Notes: a model not told the origin generated them from the letters alone. Positions 1 through 8,974 are shown, counted from the first letter of the stretch. The stretch: DNA of 64,000 nucleotides from Methanofollis sp. W23 (GCF_017875325.1 NZ_JAGGMN010000001.1:930001-994000); one strand, 5' to 3'. Numbers and translations: made by a program.

Positions 1-594
1 ATGCTGTTTGAATCTGAAGATGAAAAATTTTACATAAACTCTCAAACAAAATCCATTGAAGGAGCAATATTCTACAAATCGCTCGAAAATTCAACTGAAG
101 TGCAGGTGAATGAAGAAAATGCGCGAAAGATCGCAGAAGAGTATGCGAGGTCCAAATACAGAGCATTTGCCCACAAAAAAATGCACCTTCTCCGGTCCGA
201 TCTTCTGGATCATGGAGACGCAGGAAAAGAGTACCTTTTTGTCTGGGATGAGATTGTCGACGGCGTTTTGACTCCCAATTATGTCTCAGTCTCGATCAAC
301 CCAAACACCGGTGGAGTTATTTCCTACCATGGGACCGAAAGGGCACTGGAGGTCGATCTCAGACCCAAGATCTTCAGACATGATGCAATTAAAACGGCAA
401 TCGCCCAATTTAAAGAGATTGAAGTATCCAATGTGGATGTGCAGCTGGCAGTCATGTATCCTGAACAGGATGAGCAGCGCCTCACGTGGGTTGTTGACCT
501 GGATGGAAAGAGGAAGGACAACTATGCGCAGGGTGGACAGGTACTTGTTGATGCGATGACCGGCGAAGTCATGCTGGTGGACCCGTATCTCTGA
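1..594 (+). CDS. PepSY/YcdB-like domain protein, probably 5'-truncated by the window edge
   Basis: The reading frame is open from the first base, so the true start probably lies outside the window; no signal peptide is visible in the 197 residues present. Two repeats of a PepSY/YcdB-like fold can be seen. Each has a helix beginning near residues 38-50 and 127-137 (EENARKIAEEYARSK; HDAIKTAIAQF) followed by strands ending in a product-like turn (SINPNTGGVISY near 98-109; VDAMTGEVMLVDPYL at the C-terminus). Such domains are usually extracytoplasmic and thought to inhibit or regulate proteases. The product ends in a classic PepSY terminal strand, so the 3' end is intact. It is followed after 25 bp by the membrane-protein pseudogene. 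The family assignment rests on motif pattern only. Confidence 0.6.
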   Translation: MLFESEDEKFYINSQTKSIEGAIFYKSLENSTEVQVNEENARKIAEEYARSKYRAFAHKKMHLLRSDLLDHGDAGKEYLFVWDEIVDGVLTPNYVSVSINPNTGGVISYHGTERALEVDLRPKIFRHDAIKTAIAQFKEIEVSNVDVQLAVMYPEQDEQRLTWVVDLDGKRKDNYAQGGQVLVDAMTGEVMLVDPYL

Positions 595-619
595 CCTTTC
601 TTTTTGAGACGGTACAATT

Positions 620-1593
620 ATGAACTCCGAGACTCACATGGCGCTCCAGGACCTCACACGTCTCCTCCCCGCCTCGCTCCTTGCCGGACTTCTCGGCGGC
701 GGACTGTTCGTATTCCTGAGTTCGTATGCCGATACGTGGTGCTGGCATGACATCATCTGTCTCAACCACAGCATTTTCGACATCAGCAGCACCCTCCAGG
801 CCTTCGTGCTTTGCATCCTGGCCCTCTTCTTTACCGGGATGCTCGCGGTCGCGCTGCAACGGGGCGAGGTAGGGAGCAAGGCGCAGGCTGCCTTTGCGGG
901 CGGGATTTCTGGGTGTATGGTCTTCCCCGTTAATATGGTCCATATTGAGGTCTCAGATCTCCTCAGACTCGGGAGCACCGACCCGATCGGGTTCCTCATC
1001 GACAGCATCTCCTACGTCATTATAAATCTCCCCTCCATCCTGTTTCTGGACCTGATATTGGCGGCCCTTGTCGTCCTCGGCGCCCTCATCCTCTTCTCCT
1101 CCCTGGAAAAGGCGGCCACCCCTGAAGAAAACACCCGGACATCACGGCTGGTCCTCGGCTCGACTGTCCTCATCATCCTCGTCTGTATGATCATCCCGCC
1201 GCTCGTCGCCCGCCTGATGATCGGTGCCGGGATGATCAGGGTTCATTCCTCAGCGGCGTTGATGGGGACCTTCATCTCACTCGAACACACCGTCCCGGAC
1301 ACCATCGTCCTCACCGCCCGCGAGGTGCCTCCCACCTTCACTCTCGCCGACCCCCCTACTCGGTCTATATCGACGGGATCAAGGTCTCGAATGCCTCTGC
1401 CGCTGCCGCGAGCGGCCTTGTCGTGACGGTCGAGCCAGCCGACGGACTGCAGGCCGTCGAGGGGTCGCAGGCCACCTGGAGGGGGACCGTGTTCGAGAAT
1501 AACACTACACCGGTGACCCTCACCGTCATCGCCCACGGGACCGATGGTTCTGACTCTGAGTTAGTGGTCCTGGACCGTAGTGTCCGGGATTGA
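620..1593 (+). pseudogene. membrane protein gene, frameshifted paralog of the gene at 6357
   Basis: This gene shares its whole plan with the intact gene at 6357-7295: an N-terminal membrane segment rich in Leu/Ala/Gly, several further membrane segments, a PPLVA-containing segment, then an outside domain with a SNASAAAASGL stretch. Here the frame opens at ATG 620 and runs correctly to about residue 245, then breaks in a run of six C at 1351-1356. The intact-frame continuation (YIDGIKVSNASAA) resumes in the next frame from 1357 and ends at TGA 1591-1593. Restoring one C would join the two parts into about 325 residues. As read, translation ends at 1426 with an unrelated tail. A homopolymer sequencing error remains possible. 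The function is unknown; it looks like an integral membrane protein with a small exposed C-terminal domain. Confidence 0.75.
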
Positions 1594-1990
1594 TGACATC
1601 GATGAGTTGAATGAAACCGGCACCGACCCAATGTCAAGAGATTCAGACCACGACGGTCTGACCGATTCCTACGAACTACGCAACGGTACCGATCCCACCA
1701 ACCCTGATTCCGATGGTGACGGGTGGGTCGACGGTGCCGATAGCGAACCGTAAGATGCTACTGTGCACAAATTCGGCACGAAGCATATCGCTAAGGAGTT
1801 CGTGCTTGGATTTACTCTTGGCAGTTATGCCGCCGAGAATCATAACAACCCCTATTATGATCTGGGCTCGGTGCTCAGTGGTGTGGCGGTTTTTGGTGAC
1901 ATCCGCGATGCAAGTGTAGCCATCTCCCGTGGTGAGAAGCAGGAGGCAATTATCTGCATCGTCGGCGTCTGCCCGGTCGGCGCCACCGTC
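1580..1990 (+). pseudogene. remnant of a calcium-repeat (TSP3-type) exported protein
   Basis: In a single frame the sequence encodes a thrombospondin type 3-like calcium-binding stretch (DSDHDGLTDSYELRNGTDP and then NPDSDGDGWVDGADSEP, coding 1640-1750). An in-frame TAA follows at 1751-1753, and then, still in the same frame, a conserved-looking hydrophobic block (KEFVLGFTLGSYAAENHNN, SGVAVFGDIRDASVAISRG) to about 1990. Proteins with this order, calcium repeats followed by a GDIRD-type block, are large surface or exported proteins in methanogens. Here only a middle piece survives. It has no start, one nonsense codon, and a 3' end that dissolves into unrelated sequence; an open frame continues to 2176 but the translation after about 1990 looks random. 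It overlaps the end of the frameshifted gene upstream. Confidence 0.6.
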
Positions 1991-2366
1991 ACCCGGCCAT
2001 ATTTCGGTTTATCTCTCCTTCCCGAAACATTCCCAAACATTCCCCCATCTCCGAAAAGAATTCGGGCCTGGTTCATTGCAACCAAATTGCATAATTTCCC
2101 TGTAAGAGTCCGTGTGACCGATATATCCCTCCACTCGCACACCCGCGTCGATGCACATGGCCGCGGGCCTGCCTGAGGGCCTGGTGGACGCGAACTCTGC
2201 AGTAAAATTCCAGGAAAGAAGGTACACCCCCGTGAAAACGATCACTCAAAGAACACCATTGCATGTCCTGAGCCAAATGGGCCCCCGGTGCCCTGCGACA
2301 CCGTGCCCAGGACACCTGGACAGATCAAGAGACCATCGCATATAACCCAATGTTGGAGCAATTATT
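1991..2366. other. intergenic, no gene recognised
   Basis: This stretch lies between the surface-protein remnant and the ABC exporter operon. Open frames exist on both strands but none has a recognisable domain, and their codon choice looks like shadow reading. It should contain the promoter for the ABC pair; an AT-rich patch (gcatataaccc, about 2338-2348) about 20-29 bp before the GTG start at 2367 is a possible TATA box. Confidence 0.4.
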
Positions 2367-4157
2367 GTGAAAAAAAATGATAAAAAAGGGATCCCATGGC
2401 TCTTTGAACTTGCAGGCGGCCATCGCATCCTGATCCTGATGGCATGCATCCTCTCAGCGATCAGTGCCATCCTCTCTTTCGCCCCCTATATCTGTATCTG
2501 GTATGTGGTTCGAGACGTCTTTGCTGCATGGCCAGACCTCTCCGCCGCCACAGGCGTCACCTGGTATGGATGGCTGGCAGTCGGGTTTGCCGTCCTCAGC
2601 GTTGTGCTCTACTTTGCCGCGCTGATATGCTCCCACCTGGCGGCGTTCCGCGTCGAGAAGAACATGAGAAAAGAGGCGATGCACAAAATCGTCACCCTGC
2701 CTCTCGGGTTCTTCGACCAGCACACCAGCGGGCGCATGAGAAAGATCATCGACGACAATGCCTCGGTCACCCACACCTTCATGGCACACCTCCTGCCCGA
2801 CCTTGCCGGTGCAGTGGTGATGCCGGTCGCCATCCTGGCCCTGCTCTTTGTCTTCGACTGGAGACTGGGGCTTGTGAGTCTCATCCCGGTGGCCCTGAGC
2901 ATCTATTACCTCAAACAGATGATGGGAGGCGATCGGGTCGGCTCGATCCAGAAATACATGGACGCCCTCGAAGAGATGAACACCGAGGCCGTCGAATATG
3001 TGCGCGGCGTCCCGGTGGTCAAAGTCTTCCAGCAGACAGTATACTCGTTCAAAAATTTCCACCAGGCCATCCTGGACTATAAAGACTGGACGCTGGACTA
3101 TGCCCTCAATTGCCGCGCCCCGATGACGAAGTACACCATCGCCCTCAACGGAACCTTCGTCCTGCTGATCCCGGCCGGGTTGCTGCTCATCGCCCACGCC
3201 CCCGACTACCAGGGCTTTCTCCTGAACCTGATCTTCTACATCCTCTTCACCCCGGTCTGTGCGGTGATGATGAACAAGGTCATGCGCCTGGCAGAAGGGT
3301 ATTTTGTCGCGATGGAGGCAGTCACCCGTGTCACCGAACTCCTGGACGACGACCCTCTCCCTGAACCTGCCCGCCCTGAGCAGCCCAAAGACCATTCGGT
3401 CGCCTTTAAGAACGTCTCGTTTGCCTATCCTGGAAGCAAGGACTACGCGGTCAGGGACCTCAGGTTCGAGATCCCTGAAGGGAAGACCTATGCGCTGGTC
3501 GGGCCCTCAGGCGGAGGAAAAACCACCATTGCAAGTCTGATCCCCCGCTTCTGGGACGTGCAGGAGGGGTCGGTCGAAGTGGGCGGCGTGGACGTGAGGC
3601 AGATGGCCTCGGCTCACCTGATGGACCAGGTCGCGTTCGTGTTCCAGCATGCCCACCTCTTCAAGGCAAGCATCCTGGAAAATATCAGGTTTGCCAGACC
3701 TGGTGCCGACCGCGAGGAGGTACTCAGGGCGGCAGAACTGGCCCAGTGCACCGAGATCCTCGACAAATTTCCGCAAGGCCTGGACACGGTCGTCGGGACA
3801 GACGGGGTATATTTCTCAGGCGGCGAACAGCAGCGTATCGCCCTGGCCCGTGCGATCCTCAAGGACGCCCCCATCATCGTCCTGGACGAAGCGACGGCAT
3901 TTGCGGATCCAGAGAACGAATACCAGATCCAGCGTGCATTTGAAAAATTGACTGCGAACAAGACCGTGCTGATGATCGCCCACCGGCTCTCGTCTGTGCG
4001 CAACGTCGACTGCATCCTGGTCATCCAGGACGGTATGGTGAAAGAACAGGGAACCCACGACGCACTCCTTGCACAGGAGGGGCTGTATGCAGAGATGTGG
4101 CAGGAATACCAGCGCTCTGTAGAATGGAAAGTGGGAAAGGAGGAGAATCATGTATAA
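2367..4157 (+). CDS. ABC exporter half-transporter A (membrane domain plus ATPase)
   Basis: This is a 596-residue ABC transporter with a six-helix exporter membrane domain in the first ~330 residues and a C-terminal ATPase. The Walker A is GPSGGGKTT (near 379-387), the signature is FSGGEQQRIALARAI, and the Walker B is IIVLDEATAFADPENE followed by an H-loop (MIAHRLSSVRNVD). The start is GTG 2367, which gives a lysine-rich cytoplasmic N-terminus. It forms an operon with the next gene, which starts 8 bp before this one ends, so the two should form a heterodimer. The GPSGGGKTT motif and the pairing resemble the YbtPQ/IrtAB group of siderophore-linked transporters that have an exporter fold. That substrate is inferred only; a drug or lipid exporter is also possible. 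Confidence 0.88.
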   Translation: MKKNDKKGIPWLFELAGGHRILILMACILSAISAILSFAPYICIWYVVRDVFAAWPDLSAATGVTWYGWLAVGFAVLSVVLYFAALICSHLAAFRVEKNMRKEAMHKIVTLPLGFFDQHTSGRMRKIIDDNASVTHTFMAHLLPDLAGAVVMPVAILALLFVFDWRLGLVSLIPVALSIYYLKQMMGGDRVGSIQKYMDALEEMNTEAVEYVRGVPVVKVFQQTVYSFKNFHQAILDYKDWTLDYALNCRAPMTKYTIALNGTFVLLIPAGLLLIAHAPDYQGFLLNLIFYILFTPVCAVMMNKVMRLAEGYFVAMEAVTRVTELLDDDPLPEPARPEQPKDHSVAFKNVSFAYPGSKDYAVRDLRFEIPEGKTYALVGPSGGGKTTIASLIPRFWDVQEGSVEVGGVDVRQMASAHLMDQVAFVFQHAHLFKASILENIRFARPGADREEVLRAAELAQCTEILDKFPQGLDTVVGTDGVYFSGGEQQRIALARAILKDAPIIVLDEATAFADPENEYQIQRAFEKLTANKTVLMIAHRLSSVRNVDCILVIQDGMVKEQGTHDALLAQEGLYAEMWQEYQRSVEWKVGKEENHV

Positions 4158-5895
4158 GTATCTGCAGAATAGGTTCGCGCTCAGTGAACAGGGGGCGAAG
4201 GACTTCGTCAAAGGGAGCCTGTACTGCGCCCTCGCCGACATCAGCCTGATGGTGCCCCTGGGCCTGGTGGTCCTCCTGCTCGACGCCCTCCTGGAACCGC
4301 TCCTCGGCGTGCCGACCGGTAAGCCCCCAGACCTTCTCCTGTACACCGTGCTCGGCCTGCTCATCCTCGGGTTTATGTTTGTCTGCCACTGGTACCAGTA
4401 TGCCAGCGTCTTCATCTCCACCTATCGCGAGAGTGCGACGCGTCGTATCTCTCTTGCAGAGAAACTGCGCCACCTGCCGTTGTCGTACTTCGGGGAGAAA
4501 GACCTCTCTGACCTGACAAACACCATCATGGGCGACTGTACCACCCTGGAGACGGCCTTCTCCCACGCGATCCCGCAGCTGGTCGGGGCAAGCATCTCGA
4601 CGGTCCTGGTCGGGATCGGGCTGCTGGTCTTTGACTGGCAGATGGGAGTGGCCCTGCTCTGGGTGATCCCTGTCGCCCTGGTGATCATTCTCGGCTCAAA
4701 AAAGATTCACCAGCGAGGGGTCCAGAAGCATTATGACGCGAAACGTGCCTGTGCGGACGGGATCCAGGAGTGCCTGGAGACGGTGCAGGACATCAAGGCC
4801 TATCACCAGGAAGAGGCTTACCTGGCCGGGCTGGACCAGAAACTGGATGAGGCCGAGCGGCTCCAGATCTCGTCAGAGTTCACCGCCGGGATCTTTGTCA
4901 AGAGTGCGGAGATGGTGTTGAAACTGGGACTGGCAACCGTGATCCTGGTCGGGAGCAGTCTGCTGATCGCCGGCCAGACCGACTTGCTGGTCTTTCTGGT
5001 CTTCTTAATCGCGGCGTCCAGGATCTATGACCCCCTCACCGGGATCCTTGCCAACATCGCACAGATCATTCATACCGATGTCCCCATCAACCGGATGAAC
5101 GAGATCATGCGTCATCCGGTGCAGGAGGGTGCCACCGAGTATGCAACGGACGGTTACGACATCGTCTTCGATCATGTGGGGTTCTCCTATAACGAGGGCG
5201 AGACGGTCCTGAACGACGTCTCGTTCACCGCGAAGCAGGGCGAAGTGACGGCGCTGGTCGGGCCCTCGGGCGGCGGGAAGACTACGGCGACAAAACTCGC
5301 GGCCCGCTTCTGGGATATCGACCGCGGGACGGTCACGCTCGGCGGCGTGGACATCTCGACGGTCGATCCCGAGGCCTTGCTGAGAAATTATGCCATCGTC
5401 TTCCAGGACGTCGTGCTCTTCAACGATACGGTGATGGAAAATATCAGGCTCGGGAGAAAGAACGCGACCGACGACGAGGTGAGGGCGGCGGCGCAGGCGG
5501 CGATGTGCGACGAGTTCGTCTCTCGCCTGCCTCAGGGCTACCAGACGGTCATCGGCGAGAATGGTTCGACATTGTCGGGCGGTGAGCGCCAGCGGATCTC
5601 CATTGCACGGGCACTGCTCAAGGACGCACCGGTCGTCCTCCTGGACGAGGCGACGGCGTCTCTTGATGTCGAGAACGAGACGAAGATCCAGACCGCCATC
5701 TCGCAGTTGATCAAGGACAAGACCGTGCTGGTCATCGCCCACCGGATGCGGACGGTCGCGAATGCCGACAAGATCGTCGTGCTGGACGGGGGATATGTGG
5801 CACAGCAGGGCACTTCTGATGAGTTGCTCAAGGAAGGAGGGCTGTATACACACATGAGCACCCTCCAGCGCCAGAGTATGGAATGGTCGATATAA
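4150..5895 (+). CDS. ABC exporter half-transporter B
   Basis: This 581-residue partner of the preceding gene overlaps it by 8 bp. It has an N-terminal membrane domain with long hydrophobic stretches (for example LVFDWQMGVALLWVIPVALV), then an ATPase with Walker A GPSGGGKTT (near 374-382), signature LSGGERQRISIARALL, Walker B VVLLDEATASLDVENE and an H-loop (IAHRMRTVANAD). Both nucleotide sites in the pair look catalytically complete, unlike many heterodimeric exporters that have one degenerate site. The DWQMG and DWRLG membrane motifs in the two proteins correspond, so they are paralogs. Transcription probably ends in the double hairpin just downstream. The substrate is unknown; metal-siderophore import or general export are the leading options. 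Confidence 0.88.
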   Translation: MYKYLQNRFALSEQGAKDFVKGSLYCALADISLMVPLGLVVLLLDALLEPLLGVPTGKPPDLLLYTVLGLLILGFMFVCHWYQYASVFISTYRESATRRISLAEKLRHLPLSYFGEKDLSDLTNTIMGDCTTLETAFSHAIPQLVGASISTVLVGIGLLVFDWQMGVALLWVIPVALVIILGSKKIHQRGVQKHYDAKRACADGIQECLETVQDIKAYHQEEAYLAGLDQKLDEAERLQISSEFTAGIFVKSAEMVLKLGLATVILVGSSLLIAGQTDLLVFLVFLIAASRIYDPLTGILANIAQIIHTDVPINRMNEIMRHPVQEGATEYATDGYDIVFDHVGFSYNEGETVLNDVSFTAKQGEVTALVGPSGGGKTTATKLAARFWDIDRGTVTLGGVDISTVDPEALLRNYAIVFQDVVLFNDTVMENIRLGRKNATDDEVRAAAQAAMCDEFVSRLPQGYQTVIGENGSTLSGGERQRISIARALLKDAPVVLLDEATASLDVENETKIQTAISQLIKDKTVLVIAHRMRTVANADKIVVLDGGYVAQQGTSDELLKEGGLYTHMSTLQRQSMEWSI

Positions 5896-5942
5896 GACTG
5901 ATGTGCGATGCAACCGGATTGGATTTCCCACACACGATTATA

Positions 5943-6012
5943 CTGATCCTGGAACAGGATCAGAGCGTCTCCCCCCCTCTCGACAGAGATGGTGGGGGAT
6001 CCCTTCTTTTTT
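5943..6012 (+). terminator. double hairpin with T-tract after the ABC exporter operon
   Basis: The first hairpin is a perfect 9-bp stem, CTGATCCTG (5943-5951) and CAGGATCAG (5955-5963), around a 3-base loop. A second imperfect C-rich/G-rich hairpin spans roughly 5970-5999 and is followed by a T-rich tract (about 6004-6013). It sits 48 bp after the last ABC gene and fits a transcription end for that operon. Confidence 0.55.
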
Positions 6013-6356
6013 TGACGGCTGGACTCGACTGCCATGACTGAGATCCGTGAGGTTTGCCACTCTTCGTCCCCGATACCAGTTGTTGAAGATCCTTTTTGCT
6101 GGCCATGTCCCGATATCTCCGCAGGGCGCATTTAATCCCTGTGATTATATCAGAATGTATATCAAAGAATAAATTATATCTTGAATAATCATAGGAGTTC
6201 GATTCTCATTTCCCTCTCTGGCGAACTCTTCCTCATCCGGGGGCATGTTGAGGCCTTACATGCTCTCTGAACTCCGGGCAATACAGGGAGAGGTGTCCGG
6301 CATGGCCGTGCCGGTGAACCCTCTCCCCGACCTTTCGACTTTCAACTGGTGGTATC
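6013..6356. other. intergenic, promoter region of the membrane protein gene
   Basis: No gene is recognised here. An AT-rich section (about 6135-6190) contains several TATA-like tracts that could serve the gene at 6357. A short stretch at 6193-6208 resembles a tRNA T-arm, but no tRNA body precedes it. Confidence 0.35.
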
Positions 6357-7295
6357 ATGAACACAGAACAGACACTCCAGAACCTCACGCGTCTCCTCCT
6401 CGCCTCGCTCCTTGCCGGGCTTCTCGGCGGCGGGATGATTGTATTCCTGAGATCGTATGTGTATGACTGGTGCTGGTATGATCTCCTCAGTTTCGAACAT
6501 GGCATTTTTTTCACCATCGGCTGCGCCCATACCCTCGTGCTCTGCTTCCTGACCCTCTTCCTTGCCGGGATGCTCGCGGTCGCGCTGTACCCCGGGAAGA
6601 GCCGGGCGCAGGCTGCCTTTGCGGGCGGTGTTTCGGGGTGTATGGCCTGCCTCGTCTTCGTGGTCCATACTCTGGTCTCAGATCTCCTCAGTCACGGGAG
6701 CGTCGACCTGGTCGGGGATCTCATCTTCCATGCCTCCTTAATTCTCAGTCATGCTCTCTCCCTCATGTTCCTGACCCTGACCATGGTGGTCTTTGCTGCC
6801 CTTGGGGCCCTCATCCTCTTCTCCTCTCTGGAAAAGGCAACCACCCCCGAAGAGAATGCCCGGGCATCGCGGTTGGTCCTCGGTTCGACCGTCCTCATCA
6901 TCCTTGTCTTTATGGTTCTCCCACCACTCGTCGCCCATGCGATGCCTGGCACGGAGAATACCGGGGCGGCGATCGGCCGGACCGTCATCTCACTCGAACG
7001 CACCGCACCCGACACCATCGTCCTCACCGCTCAGGAAGTGCCCGTCGCCTCCGCCCTCGCCGACCCGCACTTCATGGTCTATATCGACGGTATCGAGGTT
7101 TCGAATGCCTCTGCCGCTGCCGCAAGCGGTCTTGCCGTGACCGTCGAGCCAGCCGACGGATTGCAGGCGGTTCAGGGGTCGCAGGCAACCTGGAAGGGGA
7201 CGGCGGTCATGAACAACGGCACGCCGGTGAGTGTCGCCGTCGCCGCCCACGGGGCAGACGGCTCAAAGCAGTTCGTCTTTGACCGTCAGGCCTGA
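6357..7295 (+). CDS. integral membrane protein of unknown family, intact paralog of the 620 gene
   Basis: This 312-residue protein has hydrophobic segments near residues 10-32, 55-80, 85-110, 120-160 and 175-200, then an exposed C-terminal domain of about 100 residues (ISLERTAPDTIVLTAQEVP, VYIDGIEVSNASAAAASGL). The end of the protein looks like a small beta domain that may face outside the cell. I do not recognise the family. The paralog at 620-1593 is about two-thirds identical by eye and is broken by a frameshift, so this copy may be the functional one. Its 3' neighbour, a methyltransferase, follows in the same direction 37 bp later, which is close enough for cotranscription. Confidence 0.75.
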   Translation: MNTEQTLQNLTRLLLASLLAGLLGGGMIVFLRSYVYDWCWYDLLSFEHGIFFTIGCAHTLVLCFLTLFLAGMLAVALYPGKSRAQAAFAGGVSGCMACLVFVVHTLVSDLLSHGSVDLVGDLIFHASLILSHALSLMFLTLTMVVFAALGALILFSSLEKATTPEENARASRLVLGSTVLIILVFMVLPPLVAHAMPGTENTGAAIGRTVISLERTAPDTIVLTAQEVPVASALADPHFMVYIDGIEVSNASAAAASGLAVTVEPADGLQAVQGSQATWKGTAVMNNGTPVSVAVAAHGADGSKQFVFDRQA

Positions 7296-7332
7296 CCACA
7301 AAACGTTTGGACGAGGGGGTGTCATCCTCTCC

Positions 7333-8076
7333 ATGGATATTTCACTGATCTGCCGCCTCTTCGAGACCCTGCCACGGCAGGGTCCAGGTAACGACGAGAG
7401 CACAGCCCGCGCCTTCCATATGATCCCCAAACTCCCGGAGAACCCCGAGGTTCTCGACGTCGGGTGTGGTTCAGGGATGCAGACCCTCGCCCTCGCACGC
7501 CTCTGCCCTGACGCAAGGATCACGGCCGTCGACGTCCACCGTCCTGTCCTCGACGCCCTTGAGGAGCGGGCCGCGGCGGCCGGGCTTGCCGACCGGGTCA
7601 GGACGGTCCAGGCCTCGATGGACGACCTCCCCTTCGAGAAAGATTCTTTCGACCTCATCTGGGCAGAGGGATCGATCTTTATCATGGGGTTCGAGGAGGG
7701 GCTCTCGTACTGGCAGGAATACCTTAAAGACGGCGGATATATGGCAGTCTCCGAGTCGGCCTGGTTCACCGCCGCCCCCTCGCCCGAGGCAAAGGGGTTC
7801 TGGGCAGAGGAATACCCCGCGATCAGGACCGAAGAAGAGTACAGGGCGGTCATCAAAGCGTGCGGCCTCGACCTCGTCGGCTCGTTCAGGCTCCCTGACG
7901 CGGCCTGGTGGGATGACTTCTACCGCCCGCTTGAAACGAGGCTCGAAGAGTTTGCGGCGGAATACGCCGGCGACTCCGAGGCGATGGAACTCGTCGAGGG
8001 AGTGAAGAGGGAGATCGCGGTGTACCAGGACCACGCGGCAGAGTATGGATATGTCTTTTTTGTGATGCGGAAGTAG
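7333..8076 (+). CDS. class I SAM-dependent methyltransferase
   Basis: This 247-residue Rossmann-fold methyltransferase has motif I VLDVGCGSGMQTLALA (near residues 37-52), an acidic motif II end (ITAVDVHRPVLDALEERA), motif III-like QASMDDLPFEKDSFDLIWAEG and the LKDGGYMAVSE strand after it. The frame is open upstream to 7231, overlapping the preceding gene. ATG 7333 is preferred because it begins just before the first conserved helix (MDISLICRLFETLP) and avoids overlap. The C-terminal part (residues 150-247) is rich in aromatic and acidic residues, as in small-molecule methyltransferases. The substrate is unknown. Confidence 0.85.
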   Translation: MDISLICRLFETLPRQGPGNDESTARAFHMIPKLPENPEVLDVGCGSGMQTLALARLCPDARITAVDVHRPVLDALEERAAAAGLADRVRTVQASMDDLPFEKDSFDLIWAEGSIFIMGFEEGLSYWQEYLKDGGYMAVSESAWFTAAPSPEAKGFWAEEYPAIRTEEEYRAVIKACGLDLVGSFRLPDAAWWDDFYRPLETRLEEFAAEYAGDSEAMELVEGVKREIAVYQDHAAEYGYVFFVMRK

Positions 8077-8474
8077 GGAGGAGATTTTACTGTTAACTGC
8101 CGTCAAGGGCAAAAACGTAACGGTAAATCGGTTTGTGTAAAATCTTCCGGGGAAGTGGAGACGATCGATCCCTCCTCAATAAAATATAGAGGTCATCCCA
8201 GAACTCTCTGGGCCTCTCTCCCAGAAGATGGGATGTGCCTCCGCTTTTCGGTGTGCCCCCATGCGTTCATGCCTTCCCACACCGCCGCGCCGGGGGCGGC
8301 ACGCCCCCCAGTGGAGGAGAGGGCGTCGCACTCCAGGAAGGAAAGCCTTCAGTTCAAGGCGATGATCAAACCACAGGGAGTTTTAGGATATGCTCATGGA
8401 AAAGAAGGTAAACAGTCTTGAAGTCTAAGACCTGGACAATATAAAATTCGGGGTCGGAAGCCACAGCCATACAT
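8077..8474. other. intergenic with inverted repeats; convergent gene ends
   Basis: The methyltransferase and the toxin-antitoxin pair converge on this stretch. AGATTTTAC at 8082-8090 is matched exactly by its inverse at 8137-8145, and TTACTGTTA (8087-8095) is matched with one mismatch at 8117-8125, so alternative stems can form. A GC-rich hairpin repeat follows (listed separately). The open frame at 8155-8421 crosses that hairpin and has no protein-like character. Confidence 0.45.
8191..8313 (+). repeat. dispersed hairpin element, copy A
   Basis: The element opens with GGTCATCCCAGAACTCTCT and about 100 bp later has the hairpin GGGGGCG (8292-8298), a 3-base loop, CGCCCCC (8302-8308), followed by cAGTGGA. 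The same three landmarks in the same order occur at 34741-34885. It may be a mobile-element remnant or a transcription-end structure. Confidence 0.45.
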
Positions 8475-8747
8475 TCAGTAACTTTTGTAGATGTTTCGTC
8501 GGTCTCCGATCTCGATCACGATGATCACCAGAGTGTCATCTTCCAGGGCGAGGAGTATACGAAAACGCCCAACCCTGAGGGAATACAATGGGGAGTCCTG
8601 GTGTCCTTTCAATTTCTTGAGGTGCCTTCGTGGGTGCGGTTCCTCTGCAAGTTGGTAGAGTCTGTTTTTTATCCGCTGCTTTTCATGGAGCTGGAACCGG
8701 GTAAAATCTCGCTCCGCACCCGGCGTGATAACGATCCGCCAGATCAT
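8475..8747 (-). CDS. RelE/ParE-family toxin
   Basis: This 90-residue basic protein has the compact RelE/ParE layout: an N-terminal strand (MIWRIVITPGAERDF), a helical pair (EKQRIKNRLYQLAEEP), then the conserved LKGHQDSPLYSLRVGRFRI turn and a closing strand (DDTLVIIVIEIGDRRNIY). RelE relatives cut mRNA on the ribosome; the SLRVGRFRI and IGDRRNIY stretches carry the expected basic residues. The ATG overlaps the last 4 bases of the antitoxin gene upstream on the same strand, the usual antitoxin-first order. The length is normal for the family. Confidence 0.88.
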   Translation of the reverse strand: MIWRIVITPGAERDFTRFQLHEKQRIKNRLYQLAEEPHPRRHLKKLKGHQDSPLYSLRVGRFRILLALEDDTLVIIVIEIGDRRNIYKSY

Positions 8748-8974
8748 TCAAGGCCCTGTTCCCTGACGACATCTTCAAACGGGCGGCACCGACCTGCACG
8801 AATATCGGCGACTGCTTCTTCGATCTTCTGCAGCGTCTCGTCGCTCAGGGGTTCAGGGTCATATGCCATATCCAGAAGACGGTTCAGCGCCTCATCATAA
8901 CTCTCCCGAGGGTGTACCTTTATGGCATCCAGACGGGCCTTGGTCTCTGGCTGCAACTGAATCGTCGTAACCAT
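8744..8974 (-). CDS. antitoxin partner of the RelE-type toxin
   Basis: This 76-residue acidic protein starts at ATG 8974 (MVTTIQLQPETKARLDAIKV). An upstream in-frame ATG at 9040 would add 22 unconserved residues and run into the region of the next promoter. The N-terminal strand followed by a helix (TIQLQPETKARLDAIK) is typical of ribbon-helix-helix style archaeal antitoxins (DUF7557-like), and the C-terminal half (DETLQKIEEAVADIRAGRC) is the likely toxin-binding arm. It overlaps the toxin gene by 4 bp. Autoregulation by the antitoxin at its own promoter, between 8975 and about 9080, is expected for the family but no operator is obvious. Confidence 0.82.
   Translation of the reverse strand: MVTTIQLQPETKARLDAIKVHPRESYDEALNRLLDMAYDPEPLSDETLQKIEEAVADIRAGRCRPFEDVVREQGLE

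Noticed and set aside
2454-3395. Long minus-strand open frame of 313 codons inside the first ABC exporter gene
   Set aside because: It runs antisense to a gene with complete ABC motifs. High GC and codon bias leave long shadow frames, and its translation is His/Glu/Gly-rich with no domain.
6193-6208. tRNA T-arm-like stretch GGAGTTCGATTCTCA
   Set aside because: No acceptor, D or anticodon arms can be folded before it and no CCA-end stem follows; likely chance, or at best an old integration scar.
8155-8421. Plus-strand 88-codon frame
   Set aside because: It crosses the GC-rich hairpin repeat, has no ribosome site and an incoherent translation.
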